Assembly: GCF_947489355.1 (NCBI RefSeq)
Contig: NZ_CANLDD010000013.1
Coordinates: 1 to 64,000, forward strand
DNA from: an uncultured Microbulbifer sp.
GTDB taxonomy: Bacteria; Pseudomonadota; Gammaproteobacteria; Pseudomonadales; Cellvibrionaceae
Length of the DNA stretch: 64,000 bases
Direction: 5' to 3'
The notes beneath the pieces are model-generated. The model had not been told where the DNA came from. It did no database searches and worked only from the letters and a program-made list of their open reading frames with translations. Position numbers and translations under genes: made by a program. Positions within the stretch are counted from its first letter, which is position 1. Every line of letters starts with the position of its first letter. Of the stretch, positions 48,490-59,802 are shown one piece after another.

Positions 48490-49164
48490 TTACAGCAGCC
48501 CGTGTTCAACAAAGGACAGCGTTTCGCCTTCACCGATAATCATATGGTCGAGCACCGGGATATCGAACAGTTGCAGTGCCTGAACCAGGCGCTCGGTAAT
48601 CCAGATATCCGCCTGGCTGGGCTCACAGGAACCGGACGGGTGATTGTGCGCCAAAATTACCGCTGCAGCACCCCGGTAGAGTGCAGCCTGCACCACCTCA
48701 CGGGGATACACATTGGCGGCGTTGAGCGTCCCTTCAAACAGCTCTTCAAAGGCGATCACACAGCGCTGGTTATTCAGATAGAGGCAGCAGAAAACCTCGC
48801 GGCGACGGTGGCGCAGCTGCATTGCCAGGTAATCCCGTAACGCCGCAGGGCTGCCCAGGGCACTGCCCAGCCGGATGGTCTCTGCCAGGTGCCGCCGCGC
48901 CATTTCCAGCGCCGCCTGCAACTGGGCGAACTTGGCATTGCCCAGTCCCGGTGCGCGGCAGAACCGGTCCCGGTCCACCTCCAGCAGCGCACGCAAACCG
49001 CCGAATTCCCTCAGCAGACTGCGCGCCATATCCACCGCAGAGACCCCCGGCAAGCCCACGCGCAGAAAAATGGCCAGTAGCTCCGCATCCGATAGTGCCC
49101 CGGCACCTTGTGCCAACAGCTTCTCCCTCGGCCTCTCAGCCTCGGGCCAATCCTTGATTTTCAC
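48490..49164 (-). CDS. radC: RadC-family JAMM-domain protein
   Basis: A protein of about 224 residues. The N-terminal helix-hairpin-helix region is followed by an MPN/JAMM metalloprotease-like domain with HNHPSG and a downstream Asp. Despite its name, a repair role is doubtful and no activity is established. I placed the start at a GTG at 49164 ([16 protein letters not shown]), matching the family N-terminus. An ATG at 49218 would add 18 residues. It is divergent from coaBC. Confidence 0.9.
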   Translation of the reverse strand: MKIKDWPEAERPREKLLAQGAGALSDAELLAIFLRVGLPGVSAVDMARSLLREFGGLRALLEVDRDRFCRAPGLGNAKFAQLQAALEMARRHLAETIRLGSALGSPAALRDYLAMQLRHRRREVFCCLYLNNQRCVIAFEELFEGTLNAANVYPREVVQAALYRGAAAVILAHNHPSGSCEPSQADIWITERLVQALQLFDIPVLDHMIIGEGETLSFVEHGLL

Positions 49165-49303
49165 CTTTGCCCCCCGACTTTTCCGCCACAGCGCCTTATT
49201 CCCCGCCTCTACCCGCATTTCAGTGAATGCCCGATCCCCGTCTTATATGAACAGAGGCATCAATGCTAATCTACCCCCTTGTAGCAATTCGGGAACTGCA
49301 CCT

Positions 49304-50515
49304 ATGTCCTCCCTGGCCGACAAACACATCATTCTGGGTATCAGTGGCGGTATTGCCGCCTACAAGAGTGCCGACCTGGTGCGCCGCCTCAAGGAGCGCG
49401 GTGCCGCGGTGAGAGTGGTCATGAGTGCCGGCGCGCGTGAATTTGTACAGCCGCTGACCTATCAGGCCCTGTCCGGCAACCCGGTGCACACCGACCTGCT
49501 GGACCCGGCAGCGGAGGCGGCCATGGGGCATATAGAATTGGCCAGATGGGCCGAACTGATCCTCATCGCTCCCGCCAGCGCCCAGATCATGGCCAAGCTT
49601 GCCTGTGGCATGGCGGACGACTTGCTAACCACCCTGTGCCTTGCCAGCGAGGCACCACTGGCGCTGGCGCCCGCCATGAATCAAGCCATGTGGCGCCACC
49701 CTGCCACTGCCACCAATACACAAACCCTGCGCAAACGTGGCGTGCTGTTCTGGGGCCCTGCGGGCGGCAGCCAGGCCTGCGGCGATGTGGGACCCGGACG
49801 TATGCTGGAACCGGAGGACCTGGCACAACAGGCAGAGCATCTGTACGCCAAAAGCGACTGCCTGCACGGAAAAAAAGTGGTGATCACATCGGGCCCCACC
49901 CGTGAAGCTCTGGACCCGGTCCGCTACCTCAGCAATCACAGCTCCGGCAAAATGGGCTTTGCCCTCGCCGCAGCGGCCCGGCGGGCCGGCGCTCAGGTGA
50001 CGCTGATCTCGGGACCTGTGAGTCTCAGTACCCCGGCACAGGTAAAACGCGTCGATGTTGTCAATGCCCGGGAAATGCGCGATGCCGCCGAACGCGCCGC
50101 GGATCTCTGCGATATTTTTATCGGCGCTGCCGCAGTAGCGGATTTTCGCCCGGCAACCGTGGCCGGGCAAAAGCTTAAAAAGCAGGAAGGTCGCGACGAG
50201 ACTTCGATAACCCTGGTAAAAAACCCCGATATCATCGCCGGCATTGCAGCGCGCACCAAACTACGCCCATTCACCGTGGGTTTCGCTGCGGAAACCCAGC
50301 GGGTAGTGCAGTATGCGCAGGGCAAGCTGCAGCACAAAAACCTCGATATGATTATCGCCAATGATGTCAGCCGCGCAGATAGCGGCTTTAATAGCGATCA
50401 AAATGCGGTCACGGTCATAGACCGCGATGGCTGTAACAGTTTGCCGCCGGCTTTAAAGACCAACCTTGCCAAACAATTAATAGAAATAATCGCCACAAAA
50501 GCACAACAACAGTAA
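49304..50515 (+). CDS. coaBC: Bifunctional CoaBC, phosphopantothenoylcysteine synthetase/decarboxylase
   Basis: A 403-residue bifunctional enzyme of CoA synthesis. The N-terminal CoaC flavoprotein half contains GISGGIAAYKS and the PxMNxxMW motif (PAMNQAMW). The C-terminal CoaB half begins around VVITSGPTREALDPVRYLSN and uses CTP. The ATG at 49304 gives MSSLADKHIILGISGG, a standard start. In Pseudomonas dut follows directly, but here algC follows. Confidence 0.96.
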   Translation: MSSLADKHIILGISGGIAAYKSADLVRRLKERGAAVRVVMSAGAREFVQPLTYQALSGNPVHTDLLDPAAEAAMGHIELARWAELILIAPASAQIMAKLACGMADDLLTTLCLASEAPLALAPAMNQAMWRHPATATNTQTLRKRGVLFWGPAGGSQACGDVGPGRMLEPEDLAQQAEHLYAKSDCLHGKKVVITSGPTREALDPVRYLSNHSSGKMGFALAAAARRAGAQVTLISGPVSLSTPAQVKRVDVVNAREMRDAAERAADLCDIFIGAAAVADFRPATVAGQKLKKQEGRDETSITLVKNPDIIAGIAARTKLRPFTVGFAAETQRVVQYAQGKLQHKNLDMIIANDVSRADSGFNSDQNAVTVIDRDGCNSLPPALKTNLAKQLIEIIATKAQQQ

Positions 50516-50536
50516 ACGCTACAAACAGGAAAATCC

Positions 50537-52924
50537 GTGGTTTCCAACAAGAATGACCATCGCCGTGTGCACCTGCACAAGGGACTGTTTTTGCCATCCC
50601 TACTGGCCGCTGTCGCCTGGCTAGGCGGTGCCTATTTACTGATAGAATACGTTGTAGATCCCTACAACCAGGCCCAGGTAAGGCAGGTAGCCCAGCAACA
50701 GGGAGAGGCGTTTGCCCAGATCGTGCAGCAACAACTGAGCGAACGCTCCCGGCGCCTGCAAAAAGTTCATGCCACAGAAATACCGGCTCTCACACTGCTG
50801 AAAACCGCGCAACTGCCCGAGGGGTCTTCAGTACAGGTGTTTACTGAACAGCAGATTCAAGTGGGCGCAGGTGCAAATCCGACCCTCAATTTCGCCCTGG
50901 TGGACCTGCTCAAACGCGGGCGGACGGATTCGCGACTACCTTTGGAAATACTGCGGACCGGCAAAGACAACAGCTTGCAGCTGCACAGTGCACTGAATCT
51001 GCACGGAGAGCAGCTACTGATCTCCCAGCCGTTTGCCATTCTGGAAAATACCCTGAACGGACTCGACAAGAGCCGGGGACAAATCCAACTGATTCAGAAA
51101 TTTCCCGATGCGCCGGCACAGACGCTGTGGCGCGGCGGCCAGGGGGTCGGACACGCCACTGGGATAAATCTCCAAAACAGTTATCTGCGTATTCAATTTA
51201 GTCCCTCGGACAGCTTCACAAATCGGCACAGCCTGCCGGAACTCTGGATTTATCTCGGTGCTGGCGCAGGCCTGCTGATTTCTCTGGTATTACTGGCAGC
51301 TTTCCTCCCCAGGGGTACCAAAGCGCCCTGGGAGCGCAGGGGCAATGGCGCAAAAGGTGGAACGGGAAAATCCGCGCCGAGCGGGAATGTCATACAGGGA
51401 GAAAACCCTATACCCCAGAGTCTCGCTTCACCACCGAGTGTTACTGCAGATACCCCTCGGCAAAACGGGGAAAACAACACCACCGGCAAACAACCCCCTA
51501 TGGCTGTGCGCCAGTCCGGGCTGAACCCGGTAATCAACTGTCCACAACACGTATTTCGCGCCTACGATATTCGCGGTATTGCCGGTGAGGAAATCAACGA
51601 GCCTTTCGCCTACCAACTGGGGCGCGCCCTGGGAACCCTGGCACAACACGCTGGCGAATCTATTCTGCTGGTGGGACGCGACGGCCGCAATAGCAGTGAA
51701 CTGCTGGGCAACTGCCTGGTGGAAGGTATTCTCGACAGCGGCTGCAACAGTATCAATCTGGGGCTGATACCCTCACCCCTACTCTATTACGCCTGCGTAA
51801 AAGGGAAAAATACCAGCAGTGGCGTTATAGTTACTGCGAGCCACAATCCCGCCGAGGACAATGGATTTAAAATTGTTCTGAAAGGGCGCCCGCTGGCCGA
51901 GGAAAAACTGCAGGGACTGTATCAACTGATGCAGAAAGGTCCTTTCAAGCAGGGTGAGGGCAGCAATCGTGAACAGGAAATCATAGACAAGTACATTGAC
52001 GAGGTCTTGAATAACGTCGCCCTTGCCGGGCAGCCACACTTGGTTGTGGATACCGGCAACGGCGCTGCCTCCGTTTTGGCGCCACGCCTGTTTGAGCAAC
52101 TGGGCTGTGCCGTGACCCCTATTTTCTGCGAAGTGGATGGAAATTTCCCCAATCATCCGCCAGACCCTTCCAGACCCGAAAATCTGCAGGCCCTGATTGA
52201 CAAGGTGACTGAATGCGGTGCAGATCTCGGTGTGGCGCTCGATGGTGATGGCGATAGGGTTACCTTGATCTCTCGCAGCGGGCGCATCGCCTGGGCGGAC
52301 CAGTTGGTGATGCTGTTGGCGCGGGATATTCTCGGACGTCACCCTGGGGAGCATATTGTCTTTGATGTAAAAAGCAGTCGCAGCCTGGCGCAACTGATCA
52401 GCCAGTACGGCGGCCGCCCGGTGATGTGGAAAACCGGCCACGCGCCGATGAAAACCAAAATGCTGGAAACCAAGGCCATTCTGGGCGGCGAGCTGTCGGG
52501 ACATATTTTTATCAGAGACCGCTGGTTTGGATTTGACGACGGTATCTATGCGGCCGCGCGCATACTGGAAATTATGGCTCTGCGCGAACAGACATTGGAT
52601 GAGCTTTTGGATTCGCTGCCAAGAATGGAAAGCACCCCGGAAATTTTGTTGCCGGTAGAGGAGCAGGAGAAGTTTTCCCTGGTCGATCAACTGCGCGAGC
52701 AGGGGGACTTTGCCAATGCGGACATCAACACCATCGACGGCCTGCGCATCGAGTTTTCCGATGGCTGGGGGCTGGTGCGCGCCTCCAACACCACCAGTGC
52801 GCTGACGCTGCGTTTTGAAGCGGAAAATGCCGAAGCCCTGGAACGTATCCGCACCCAAGTGATGGACCAGCTCAGGAGAATTGCGCCCGCGATCACAGTG
52901 CCCAATTGGCAGCTTCTCGACTAG
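50537..52924 (+). CDS. algC: Phosphomannomutase/phosphoglucomutase AlgC with N-terminal membrane domain
   Basis: A 795-residue protein. Residues 1-330 form an N-terminal extension with a helix near 15-38 and a second one near 238-256, with an extracytoplasmic domain between them. A proline- and glycine-rich linker follows. The catalytic PMM/PGM part starts near residue 333 (HVFRAYDIRG), with phosphoserine Ser435 in TASHNP, the metal loop DGDGDR and GELSGH. It interconverts hexose 1- and 6-phosphates for polysaccharide synthesis. The start is a GTG at 50537. Long AlgC forms with a membrane part are also known in Pseudomonas. Confidence 0.92.
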   Translation: MVSNKNDHRRVHLHKGLFLPSLLAAVAWLGGAYLLIEYVVDPYNQAQVRQVAQQQGEAFAQIVQQQLSERSRRLQKVHATEIPALTLLKTAQLPEGSSVQVFTEQQIQVGAGANPTLNFALVDLLKRGRTDSRLPLEILRTGKDNSLQLHSALNLHGEQLLISQPFAILENTLNGLDKSRGQIQLIQKFPDAPAQTLWRGGQGVGHATGINLQNSYLRIQFSPSDSFTNRHSLPELWIYLGAGAGLLISLVLLAAFLPRGTKAPWERRGNGAKGGTGKSAPSGNVIQGENPIPQSLASPPSVTADTPRQNGENNTTGKQPPMAVRQSGLNPVINCPQHVFRAYDIRGIAGEEINEPFAYQLGRALGTLAQHAGESILLVGRDGRNSSELLGNCLVEGILDSGCNSINLGLIPSPLLYYACVKGKNTSSGVIVTASHNPAEDNGFKIVLKGRPLAEEKLQGLYQLMQKGPFKQGEGSNREQEIIDKYIDEVLNNVALAGQPHLVVDTGNGAASVLAPRLFEQLGCAVTPIFCEVDGNFPNHPPDPSRPENLQALIDKVTECGADLGVALDGDGDRVTLISRSGRIAWADQLVMLLARDILGRHPGEHIVFDVKSSRSLAQLISQYGGRPVMWKTGHAPMKTKMLETKAILGGELSGHIFIRDRWFGFDDGIYAAARILEIMALREQTLDELLDSLPRMESTPEILLPVEEQEKFSLVDQLREQGDFANADINTIDGLRIEFSDGWGLVRASNTTSALTLRFEAENAEALERIRTQVMDQLRRIAPAITVPNWQLLD

Positions 52925-52949
52925 TGCGTTCGGCTTGATTCCGAATGAC

Positions 52950-54138
<1,189 letters not shown>

Positions 54139-54248
54139 CGTCTTGGCAATTGAACACAGCCCGGCGAATCGGTAGGATTCCGCCACCGCAACACTACAGC
54201 GATAAAAACAAAATCACCGCCCACCCTCAAGTGGACAAAAGGCAATCA

Positions 54249-54857
54249 ATGAGCAGTGAAAAAATTACTCGGCGGCAACAAATTCTGGAAGCCCTGGCTC
54301 ATATGCTGGAAGCCAGTCCCGGCGCACGTATCACAACTGCAGCCCTGGCCAGGGAGGTCGGTTTCTCCGAAGCGGCACTCTATCGCCACTTCCCCAGCAA
54401 ATCGAAAATGTTTGAGGGCCTGATTGAATTCATTGAAGAGGCCATTTTTAGTCGCGTCGCACTGATTCTGCGGGATGAGCCCTCGGCCCTGAGCCGCTGC
54501 CAGAAAATTCTGCACCTCCTTCTGGCCTTCTGTGAACGCAATCCGGGTATTACCCGGCTGCTCACGGGCGATGCCCTGACGGGCGAAACCGAGCGACTAC
54601 ACGGGCGTATTCTACAGTTGTTCGACCGCCTGGAAACTCAGATGCGACAAATCCTGCGAGAGGCGGAACTGCGCGAGGACCTGCGCCCAGTGCTGCCTCT
54701 AGGCGGCGCGGCCAACCTGCTGCTGGCCAGTGCCGAAGGACGGATTGTGCAGTATGTGCGCAGCGGCTTTAAACGTAAACCCACCGAGTATTGGGAGGAG
54801 CAGTGGCCGGTTCTGACTTCGGGGTTCTTTCGCGAAACCTTGGTCCCGGTCAGGTAG
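54249..54857 (+). CDS. slmA: Nucleoid occlusion factor SlmA
   Basis: A TetR-family DNA-binding protein of 202 residues that blocks FtsZ assembly over the nucleoid. The helix-turn-helix lies at about residues 28-52 ([20 protein letters not shown]). The start [16 protein letters not shown] matches the family. It is next to argB and pyrE as in other gammaproteobacteria, and is convergent with the DUF4124 gene. Confidence 0.93.
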   Translation: MSSEKITRRQQILEALAHMLEASPGARITTAALAREVGFSEAALYRHFPSKSKMFEGLIEFIEEAIFSRVALILRDEPSALSRCQKILHLLLAFCERNPGITRLLTGDALTGETERLHGRILQLFDRLETQMRQILREAELREDLRPVLPLGGAANLLLASAEGRIVQYVRSGFKRKPTEYWEEQWPVLTSGFFRETLVPVR

Positions 54858-54946
54858 CGGGCCGCAGGTAATTCCGCCATGATTCACCCCGCAACCAAAT
54901 GGGCCGCGGGCAAAACCGGGGAATGCGCAACGGAAGGACTGCCCGG

Positions 54947-55564
54947 CTAGGATCGGGCTGTGAGCTCGGTGTAACGGGCAACGGCTTTATCGAACTCCGC
55001 ACCGATAGAGCGGGCCTCCCCCGCACGCTGACTGAGGCGCTCGCGCAAGACCGATACCTCCTTTTGTAAATCGGCGATACGCCGCAGGAGTTCGGGTGCC
55101 ACCTCACGACCGCTGCGCTGGGTACGCGCCGCAGCTGCTTCCTCCTCAGCGATCTGGCGAACGAGGCTGGCGATATTCGAGCGCATAATTGCCATATCCT
55201 GCTCCACAATAGCCAGCTTGCGCGTCCGCGCACTCTCAATATCGGCAATGCTGTTGTACCGTTTTAGCAACCTGCGGTCCGCCTCCTTCTGGACCTCCTG
55301 CCGGCGCTTCGCCGCGTATTCCTCGGGGCTCGGCTGCGGGGGCACCACCTCAAGCACACGGCCGGTGGGGGTGAGGATCTCATACCCCTTGGCAACATAC
55401 TCGGGTGGGACCACCTCATTGAGCACCACTATGCCCCGCTCATCGGTATAGCGATAGAGCACCCTGTCCCCGGCACCGCCCGCGGCATTTGCCAAGGCGG
55501 ACAGCGACAACAGAGCGGCGACCAGTAAACGTACCACAGGAGCGGCTCGCATCGCACTTCTCAC
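54947..55564 (-). CDS. DUF4124-domain exported protein
   Basis: A 205-residue protein. A signal peptide (residues 1-27, ending near ANAAG) is followed by the DUF4124 fold (RVLYRYTDERGIVVLNEVVPPEY), then a long coiled coil (about residues 85-200, AAKRRQEVQKEADRRLLKRY and beyond). It is probably a periplasmic scaffold or structural protein. The role is unknown. It follows pyrE by 35 bp, so the two may be co-transcribed. Confidence 0.8.
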   Translation of the reverse strand: MRSAMRAAPVVRLLVAALLSLSALANAAGGAGDRVLYRYTDERGIVVLNEVVPPEYVAKGYEILTPTGRVLEVVPPQPSPEEYAAKRRQEVQKEADRRLLKRYNSIADIESARTRKLAIVEQDMAIMRSNIASLVRQIAEEEAAAARTQRSGREVAPELLRRIADLQKEVSVLRERLSQRAGEARSIGAEFDKAVARYTELTARS

Positions 55565-55599
55565 TGAATAGTCCTCCGGCCCGCCACAAAGGTCCCGCT

Positions 55600-56253
55600 C
55601 TATTGATCCGAAACGCCGTAACGCTGCCGATAGTCCACAATTTTTTGCAGGGTCTCGCTGTCGTGCGATTCCTGCTCGAGATAACTGATCACATTGTCTA
55701 GCTGCACGATGCTGATCACCGGGATATTGTACTGTCTCTCTATCTGCTGAATAGCGGAGAATTCACATTCCTCGCTCGCTCTTTCCTGGCGGTTCAATCC
55801 GATCACCACACCGGCGGCGCTGGCTCCGTGGGCTGCGATAATTTGTACTACTTCTCGCACCGCAGTACCCGCGGTAATCACATCATCGACAATCAAAACC
55901 TTGCCAACCAGCGGCGCACCCACTATGGTTCCACCCTCGCCGTGATCCTTGGCTTCCTTGCGGTTGAAGCAGAAAGGCTTGTTGATGCCCTTCTGCGCCA
56001 GTGCCACGGCGGTCACCGCACCCAGCGGGATACCCTTGTAAGCCGGCCCGAAAATGACATCAAAATCCACCTCTGAAGCGATAACCGCTTCGGCGTAGGC
56101 GTGTCCGAGTGCTGCCAGCGCTGCACCGGTATGGAAGTGCCCGGCATTGAAGAAATAGGGACTCTGGCGGCCTGATTTCAGGGTGAAGTCACCGAAACGC
56201 AACACTCGGTGATCCAGGGCCAGTTGGATAAAATCGCGCTGATACTGCTGCAT
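55600..56253 (-). CDS. pyrE: Orotate phosphoribosyltransferase
   Basis: A 217-residue enzyme of pyrimidine synthesis that joins orotate and PRPP to form OMP. The PRPP-binding motif [13 protein letters not shown] and the N-terminal [14 protein letters not shown] are conserved. It is divergent from crc across a 114-bp gap, as in Pseudomonas. Confidence 0.97.
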   Translation of the reverse strand: MQQYQRDFIQLALDHRVLRFGDFTLKSGRQSPYFFNAGHFHTGAALAALGHAYAEAVIASEVDFDVIFGPAYKGIPLGAVTAVALAQKGINKPFCFNRKEAKDHGEGGTIVGAPLVGKVLIVDDVITAGTAVREVVQIIAAHGASAAGVVIGLNRQERASEECEFSAIQQIERQYNIPVISIVQLDNVISYLEQESHDSETLQKIVDYRQRYGVSDQ

Positions 56254-56367
56254 GGAAAATTGTTAACAATTGGCTAAGGTGAAGGGAGACCGCCCCGTGG
56301 CAATCCCGGGGACAGGCACATACATAATGTTTCTAATGATACACAGTCCGCTGGTAAGGGGCTAATA

Positions 56368-57135
56368 ATGCGAATAGTAAGCTTGTCGGTGGACGGCGTT
56401 CACCAGGCCGCACAACGCGGCCTCTACGATTGGTTGGCAGAGCAGGACGCAGACATTATCTGTCTACAGGACCTGCGTGCCCTCGAGCCCCAGCTGGACC
56501 ACCCCGTCTTTCACCCCGACGGTTATTACAGCTATTTCTTCGACTCGGGAACACCGCACGAAAATGGGGTGGCCATCTACACCCGCAGCCAGCCCAAAGC
56601 CATTATCTTTGGTATGGGCTTTGCCAGTGGTGAGGACATGTTCGGACGCTATTTACAGGCGGACTTCGAGCGCCTGAGTGTCGGCTCGCTGCTCGCCCCC
56701 GCAGCCACCGGTGAGGCAACCCTGGAGAAAAAGGTACAGTTCTTCGACGATATGCAGGCGCACCTGCACAAGGTCAGCCGCAAACGCCGTGACTTTATCT
56801 TCTGCGGCAACTGGGGCATGGCCCACCGCCGCGCCGACGTGCAGAACTGGCAGGACCATCAGGACACTCCGGGATTTATGCGCCATGAACAGCGCTGGCT
56901 GGACCAGTTGTTCAATGAAATCGGCTATGCCGATGCTTTCCGTCGGGTGGTCAAAGACACTGATGAATTCACCTGGTGGCCCAGTGGCACCCTCGGCGAG
57001 GGCGATGGTTGGCGCATCGATATGCAGATAGTCTCACACGGGCTGAAGAATCGCATCGAGTACGGCGCCATCAACAAGAACGTCAGCTTTTCCAGCCACC
57101 TGCCGGTCAGCATGGATTATGACCTCGAAGTGTGA
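56368..57135 (+). CDS. crc: Crc-like catabolite repression protein (inactive exonuclease III fold)
   Basis: A 255-residue protein of the exonuclease III/APE family. Catalytic positions are altered: the metal-binding Glu of ICLQE is Asp35 (ICLQD), the GDxN-type catalytic motif reads GNWGM, the N-terminal Asn is Ser7, and the final SDH is SSH. Pseudomonas Crc shows the same loss; it acts with Hfq on translation of catabolic mRNAs. Position opposite pyrE is identical in Pseudomonas. Assignment to Crc is strong, but its function in this organism is inferred. Confidence 0.9.
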   Translation: MRIVSLSVDGVHQAAQRGLYDWLAEQDADIICLQDLRALEPQLDHPVFHPDGYYSYFFDSGTPHENGVAIYTRSQPKAIIFGMGFASGEDMFGRYLQADFERLSVGSLLAPAATGEATLEKKVQFFDDMQAHLHKVSRKRRDFIFCGNWGMAHRRADVQNWQDHQDTPGFMRHEQRWLDQLFNEIGYADAFRRVVKDTDEFTWWPSGTLGEGDGWRIDMQIVSHGLKNRIEYGAINKNVSFSSHLPVSMDYDLEV

Positions 57136-57225
57136 TTAGCGGCGGGCCCGGGCGGTACTGAACTCCGCGAGCATTTGCGCCCCGGCAGAGACTGCCGGGC
57201 CAGGCAGCCAGGAGTCTGCCGAATC

Positions 57226-57954
57226 TCAGTCGCCCCGCGCATCCAGCGCCTTTTTCTGCAGGGCAATCAGTTCGTCGATCCCCGCCTTGCCCAAACCCAG
57301 CATCTGGGCAAACTGCTTTTCAGAAAAGGGCGCGCCTTCGGCGGTTCCCTGCACCTCAATCATTCCGCCGTCTGCCGCCATCACCAGGTTCATATCGGTA
57401 TCGGCGCTACTGTCCTCGGGGTAATCCAGGTCCAGCACCGGCTGCCCCGCATAGATACCCACTGACACCGCCGCAACCAGGTTTAACAGCGGGTCTTGGA
57501 TGAGAAGCTTTTCCCGCTGCATATGGCGCAGGGCGTCCACCAGCGCCACGCAGGCACCGGTAATCGCCGCTGTGCGCGTACCACCATCGGCCTGAATGAC
57601 ATCACAATCGAGGGTAATCTGGTTTTCACCGAGCTTCTCCAGATCCACTGCCGCCCGCAGCGAGCGACCAATCAGGCGCTGAATCTCCACCGTGCGGCCA
57701 CTCTGCTTGCCCTTGGCTGCCTCCCGCGGCATACGTGTACCGGTGGAGCGCGGCAACATACCGTACTCCGCCGTGATCCAGCCACTGCCCCGACCGCGCA
57801 AAAACCGCGGCACTTCATTCGAGACAGAGGCATTGCACAACACTTTTGTACCCCCGAACGCCACCAGCACAGAACCCTCGGCGTGACGGGTATAGTTGCG
57901 GGTTATCTTGATGGGGCGCAGTTGCGCCGCTGCGCGGCCACTGGGTCGCTGCAT
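57226..57954 (-). CDS. rph: Ribonuclease PH
   Basis: A 242-residue phosphorolytic 3'-to-5' exoribonuclease that trims tRNA 3' ends. The N-terminal [20 protein letters not shown] and the phosphate-binding [16 protein letters not shown] are intact. It is divergent from yicC across 109 bp, as is common in gammaproteobacteria. Confidence 0.97.
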   Translation of the reverse strand: MQRPSGRAAAQLRPIKITRNYTRHAEGSVLVAFGGTKVLCNASVSNEVPRFLRGRGSGWITAEYGMLPRSTGTRMPREAAKGKQSGRTVEIQRLIGRSLRAAVDLEKLGENQITLDCDVIQADGGTRTAAITGACVALVDALRHMQREKLLIQDPLLNLVAAVSVGIYAGQPVLDLDYPEDSSADTDMNLVMAADGGMIEVQGTAEGAPFSEKQFAQMLGLGKAGIDELIALQKKALDARGD

Positions 57955-58063
57955 AATTCACCTCGATCTATTGCATGGAAGCCCTGCATTATATACTCCC
58001 CCATGGGCATCCGGACGCTGTGCTATGATGCCGGGCTGACAAAACGCCTGCAGAGGATCCGCA

Positions 58064-58951
58064 ATGGCCGATAACCGGGAACAAAACAGCGTGCGTAGCA
58101 TGACCGCTTTCGGGCGCGCCGAGGCCATTTTCGAAACAGGGACCGCCATCTGGGAACTGCGCTCAGTCAACCACCGCTACCTGGAGCCCAACTTTCGCCT
58201 CCCGGAGACCGCGCGCCCCCTGGAGGCTCAGTTGCGGGATATTTTGCGCAAAAATCTGTCCCGCGGCAAAATCGAACTCACCCTGACCCTCAAGCCCAAC
58301 ATTGGGGAAACCGTCGGACTGGAGATTAACCAGGCATTGGCGCAAGCCCTGTTGCAGGCCGCCAAGCAAGTAGCCGCGAACGAAGATACCCTGCCGCTCA
58401 ACCCTTTGCAGATTCTCCAGTGGCCCGGTGTCATCGGTGAGCCGGAAACCGATCCCGAGCGACAATCCGCCACTGTTCTCCAGGCTTTTCGCCAAGCACT
58501 GCAACAGCTTCGCGCAAATCGGGAGCGCGAAGGGGCAGAGCTGGCCAATTTTATTGAAGCCCGCTTGGTGGGCATTGAGGAACAAATCTCCCAGGTGCGC
58601 AGGCTGCTTCCACAAATACTGGAGGCGCAACGGGAAAAGCTGCGCAGCCGACTAGAGGAGTTCTCGTTGGATCTGGACAAAGAGCGCCTGGAGCAGGAAA
58701 TCGTACTTCTGGCTCAAAAAGCGGATGTGGATGAAGAGCTGGACCGCCTGGGTGCGCACACCGCCGAGACACGCCGGGTGCTCTCTGGTGGCGGCGCCAT
58801 AGGTCGACGGCTGGACTTTCTGATGCAGGAATTTAATCGCGAAGCCAATACCCTGTCTGCAAAATCCATCGTAACCAGTACCACCCAAGCGGCGGTGGAG
58901 CTGAAGGTTCTCATTGAGCAGATGAGGGAGCAGGTGCAAAATATCGAGTAA
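58064..58951 (+). CDS. yicC: YicC-family endoribonuclease-like protein
   Basis: A 295-residue YicC protein with the N-terminal MTAFGRAE and the C-terminal FLMQEFNREANTLSAKS motifs. E. coli YicC is an endoribonuclease linked to degradation of small RNA. The start ATG at 58064 extends slightly before SMTAFGRAE. In many relatives gmk follows closely; here an 851-bp gap and a desaturase gene intervene. Confidence 0.93.
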   Translation: MADNREQNSVRSMTAFGRAEAIFETGTAIWELRSVNHRYLEPNFRLPETARPLEAQLRDILRKNLSRGKIELTLTLKPNIGETVGLEINQALAQALLQAAKQVAANEDTLPLNPLQILQWPGVIGEPETDPERQSATVLQAFRQALQQLRANREREGAELANFIEARLVGIEEQISQVRRLLPQILEAQREKLRSRLEEFSLDLDKERLEQEIVLLAQKADVDEELDRLGAHTAETRRVLSGGGAIGRRLDFLMQEFNREANTLSAKSIVTSTTQAAVELKVLIEQMREQVQNIE

Positions 58952-59802
58952 TACCCGGATCCATGCACGCCGGGCCAGTACAAGGGGATCACTGAAAGCG
59001 CGGAAATTTCAACCGGGCATTGATCACTGAGCCGTTTTTCTGAGGTTGGCTAAAGAGATGAAAGATATCCTGCAAAATCTGTGTGTAAGCTGACCCGGTT
59101 CTTTGTCCTGTTGTCTGTTGTCACCTTTTCCCCAGTGGTGCCCGAAAACTCCGTACACTGCAACTTTTCCCTTGATTGACGTGCCTGAATTTTTCACTGA
59201 CAACCATTACACCTTTTCCATAAAGCCAGTCGCGATAACGGGTCTGCACTTGAAGAGAGGCACATATTGTCCACCATCTGCGCGACACCTTTTAGCTTCT
59301 CTGTTAGTGCGCTCCTCCAGACAACCCGGTGTTACTCCAGTGGCGATGGAATCATCACCCCAATGCCCCCACTTTTCTAGCTGGGTTATTTCCGCGGTAT
59401 TAAGGGCTATTGAAGGGGGCCTTTGAAGTTGCGACATGTCCGCAGAATGCGTTGTAAACCCCACCAAAGGTGTTAACTTCATCCGGCCGAATTGGCCGCT
59501 GCAGTCAATGGCTCAGGCTCTCGCCAGCTGTTGCGGGGGCTTGGCGCCTTCAGGCTTCCTTCGGCGCTTCTTGTTGGCTTTGCTCCGGTCTTTTCAGCGG
59601 CCTTGATTGGTGCGGGCCCAGGCTCTAGCAAAGCTTTTGTCCGGCTCCCCTGGGTCCCATCGGCTATCTCTGAAGGATTTCCCGGCGCTAACACTGATGA
59701 ATTTCGGAATCCAGCCCCTGTAAATATTTGCCACATGCGCCCTGTGTGGCAAAGTCGAGACAACTACGGTATCAAGTGTTATCTATACCCTAAGAGGTCA
59801 CC
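58952..59802. other. 851-bp gene-free stretch between yicC and the desaturase gene
   Basis: No supported gene. Several reading frames of about 90-105 codons are open on both strands, but none has a good start, a family motif or sensible composition. Promoters for the downstream desaturase gene probably lie here. It is too long for a normal spacer and may be a remnant of an insertion. Confidence 0.5.

Noticed and set aside
59479-59763. 94-codon minus-strand frame rich in Lys, Ala and Pro
   Set aside because: No ribosome-binding site, no recognisable family, and equally long frames overlap on the other strand.
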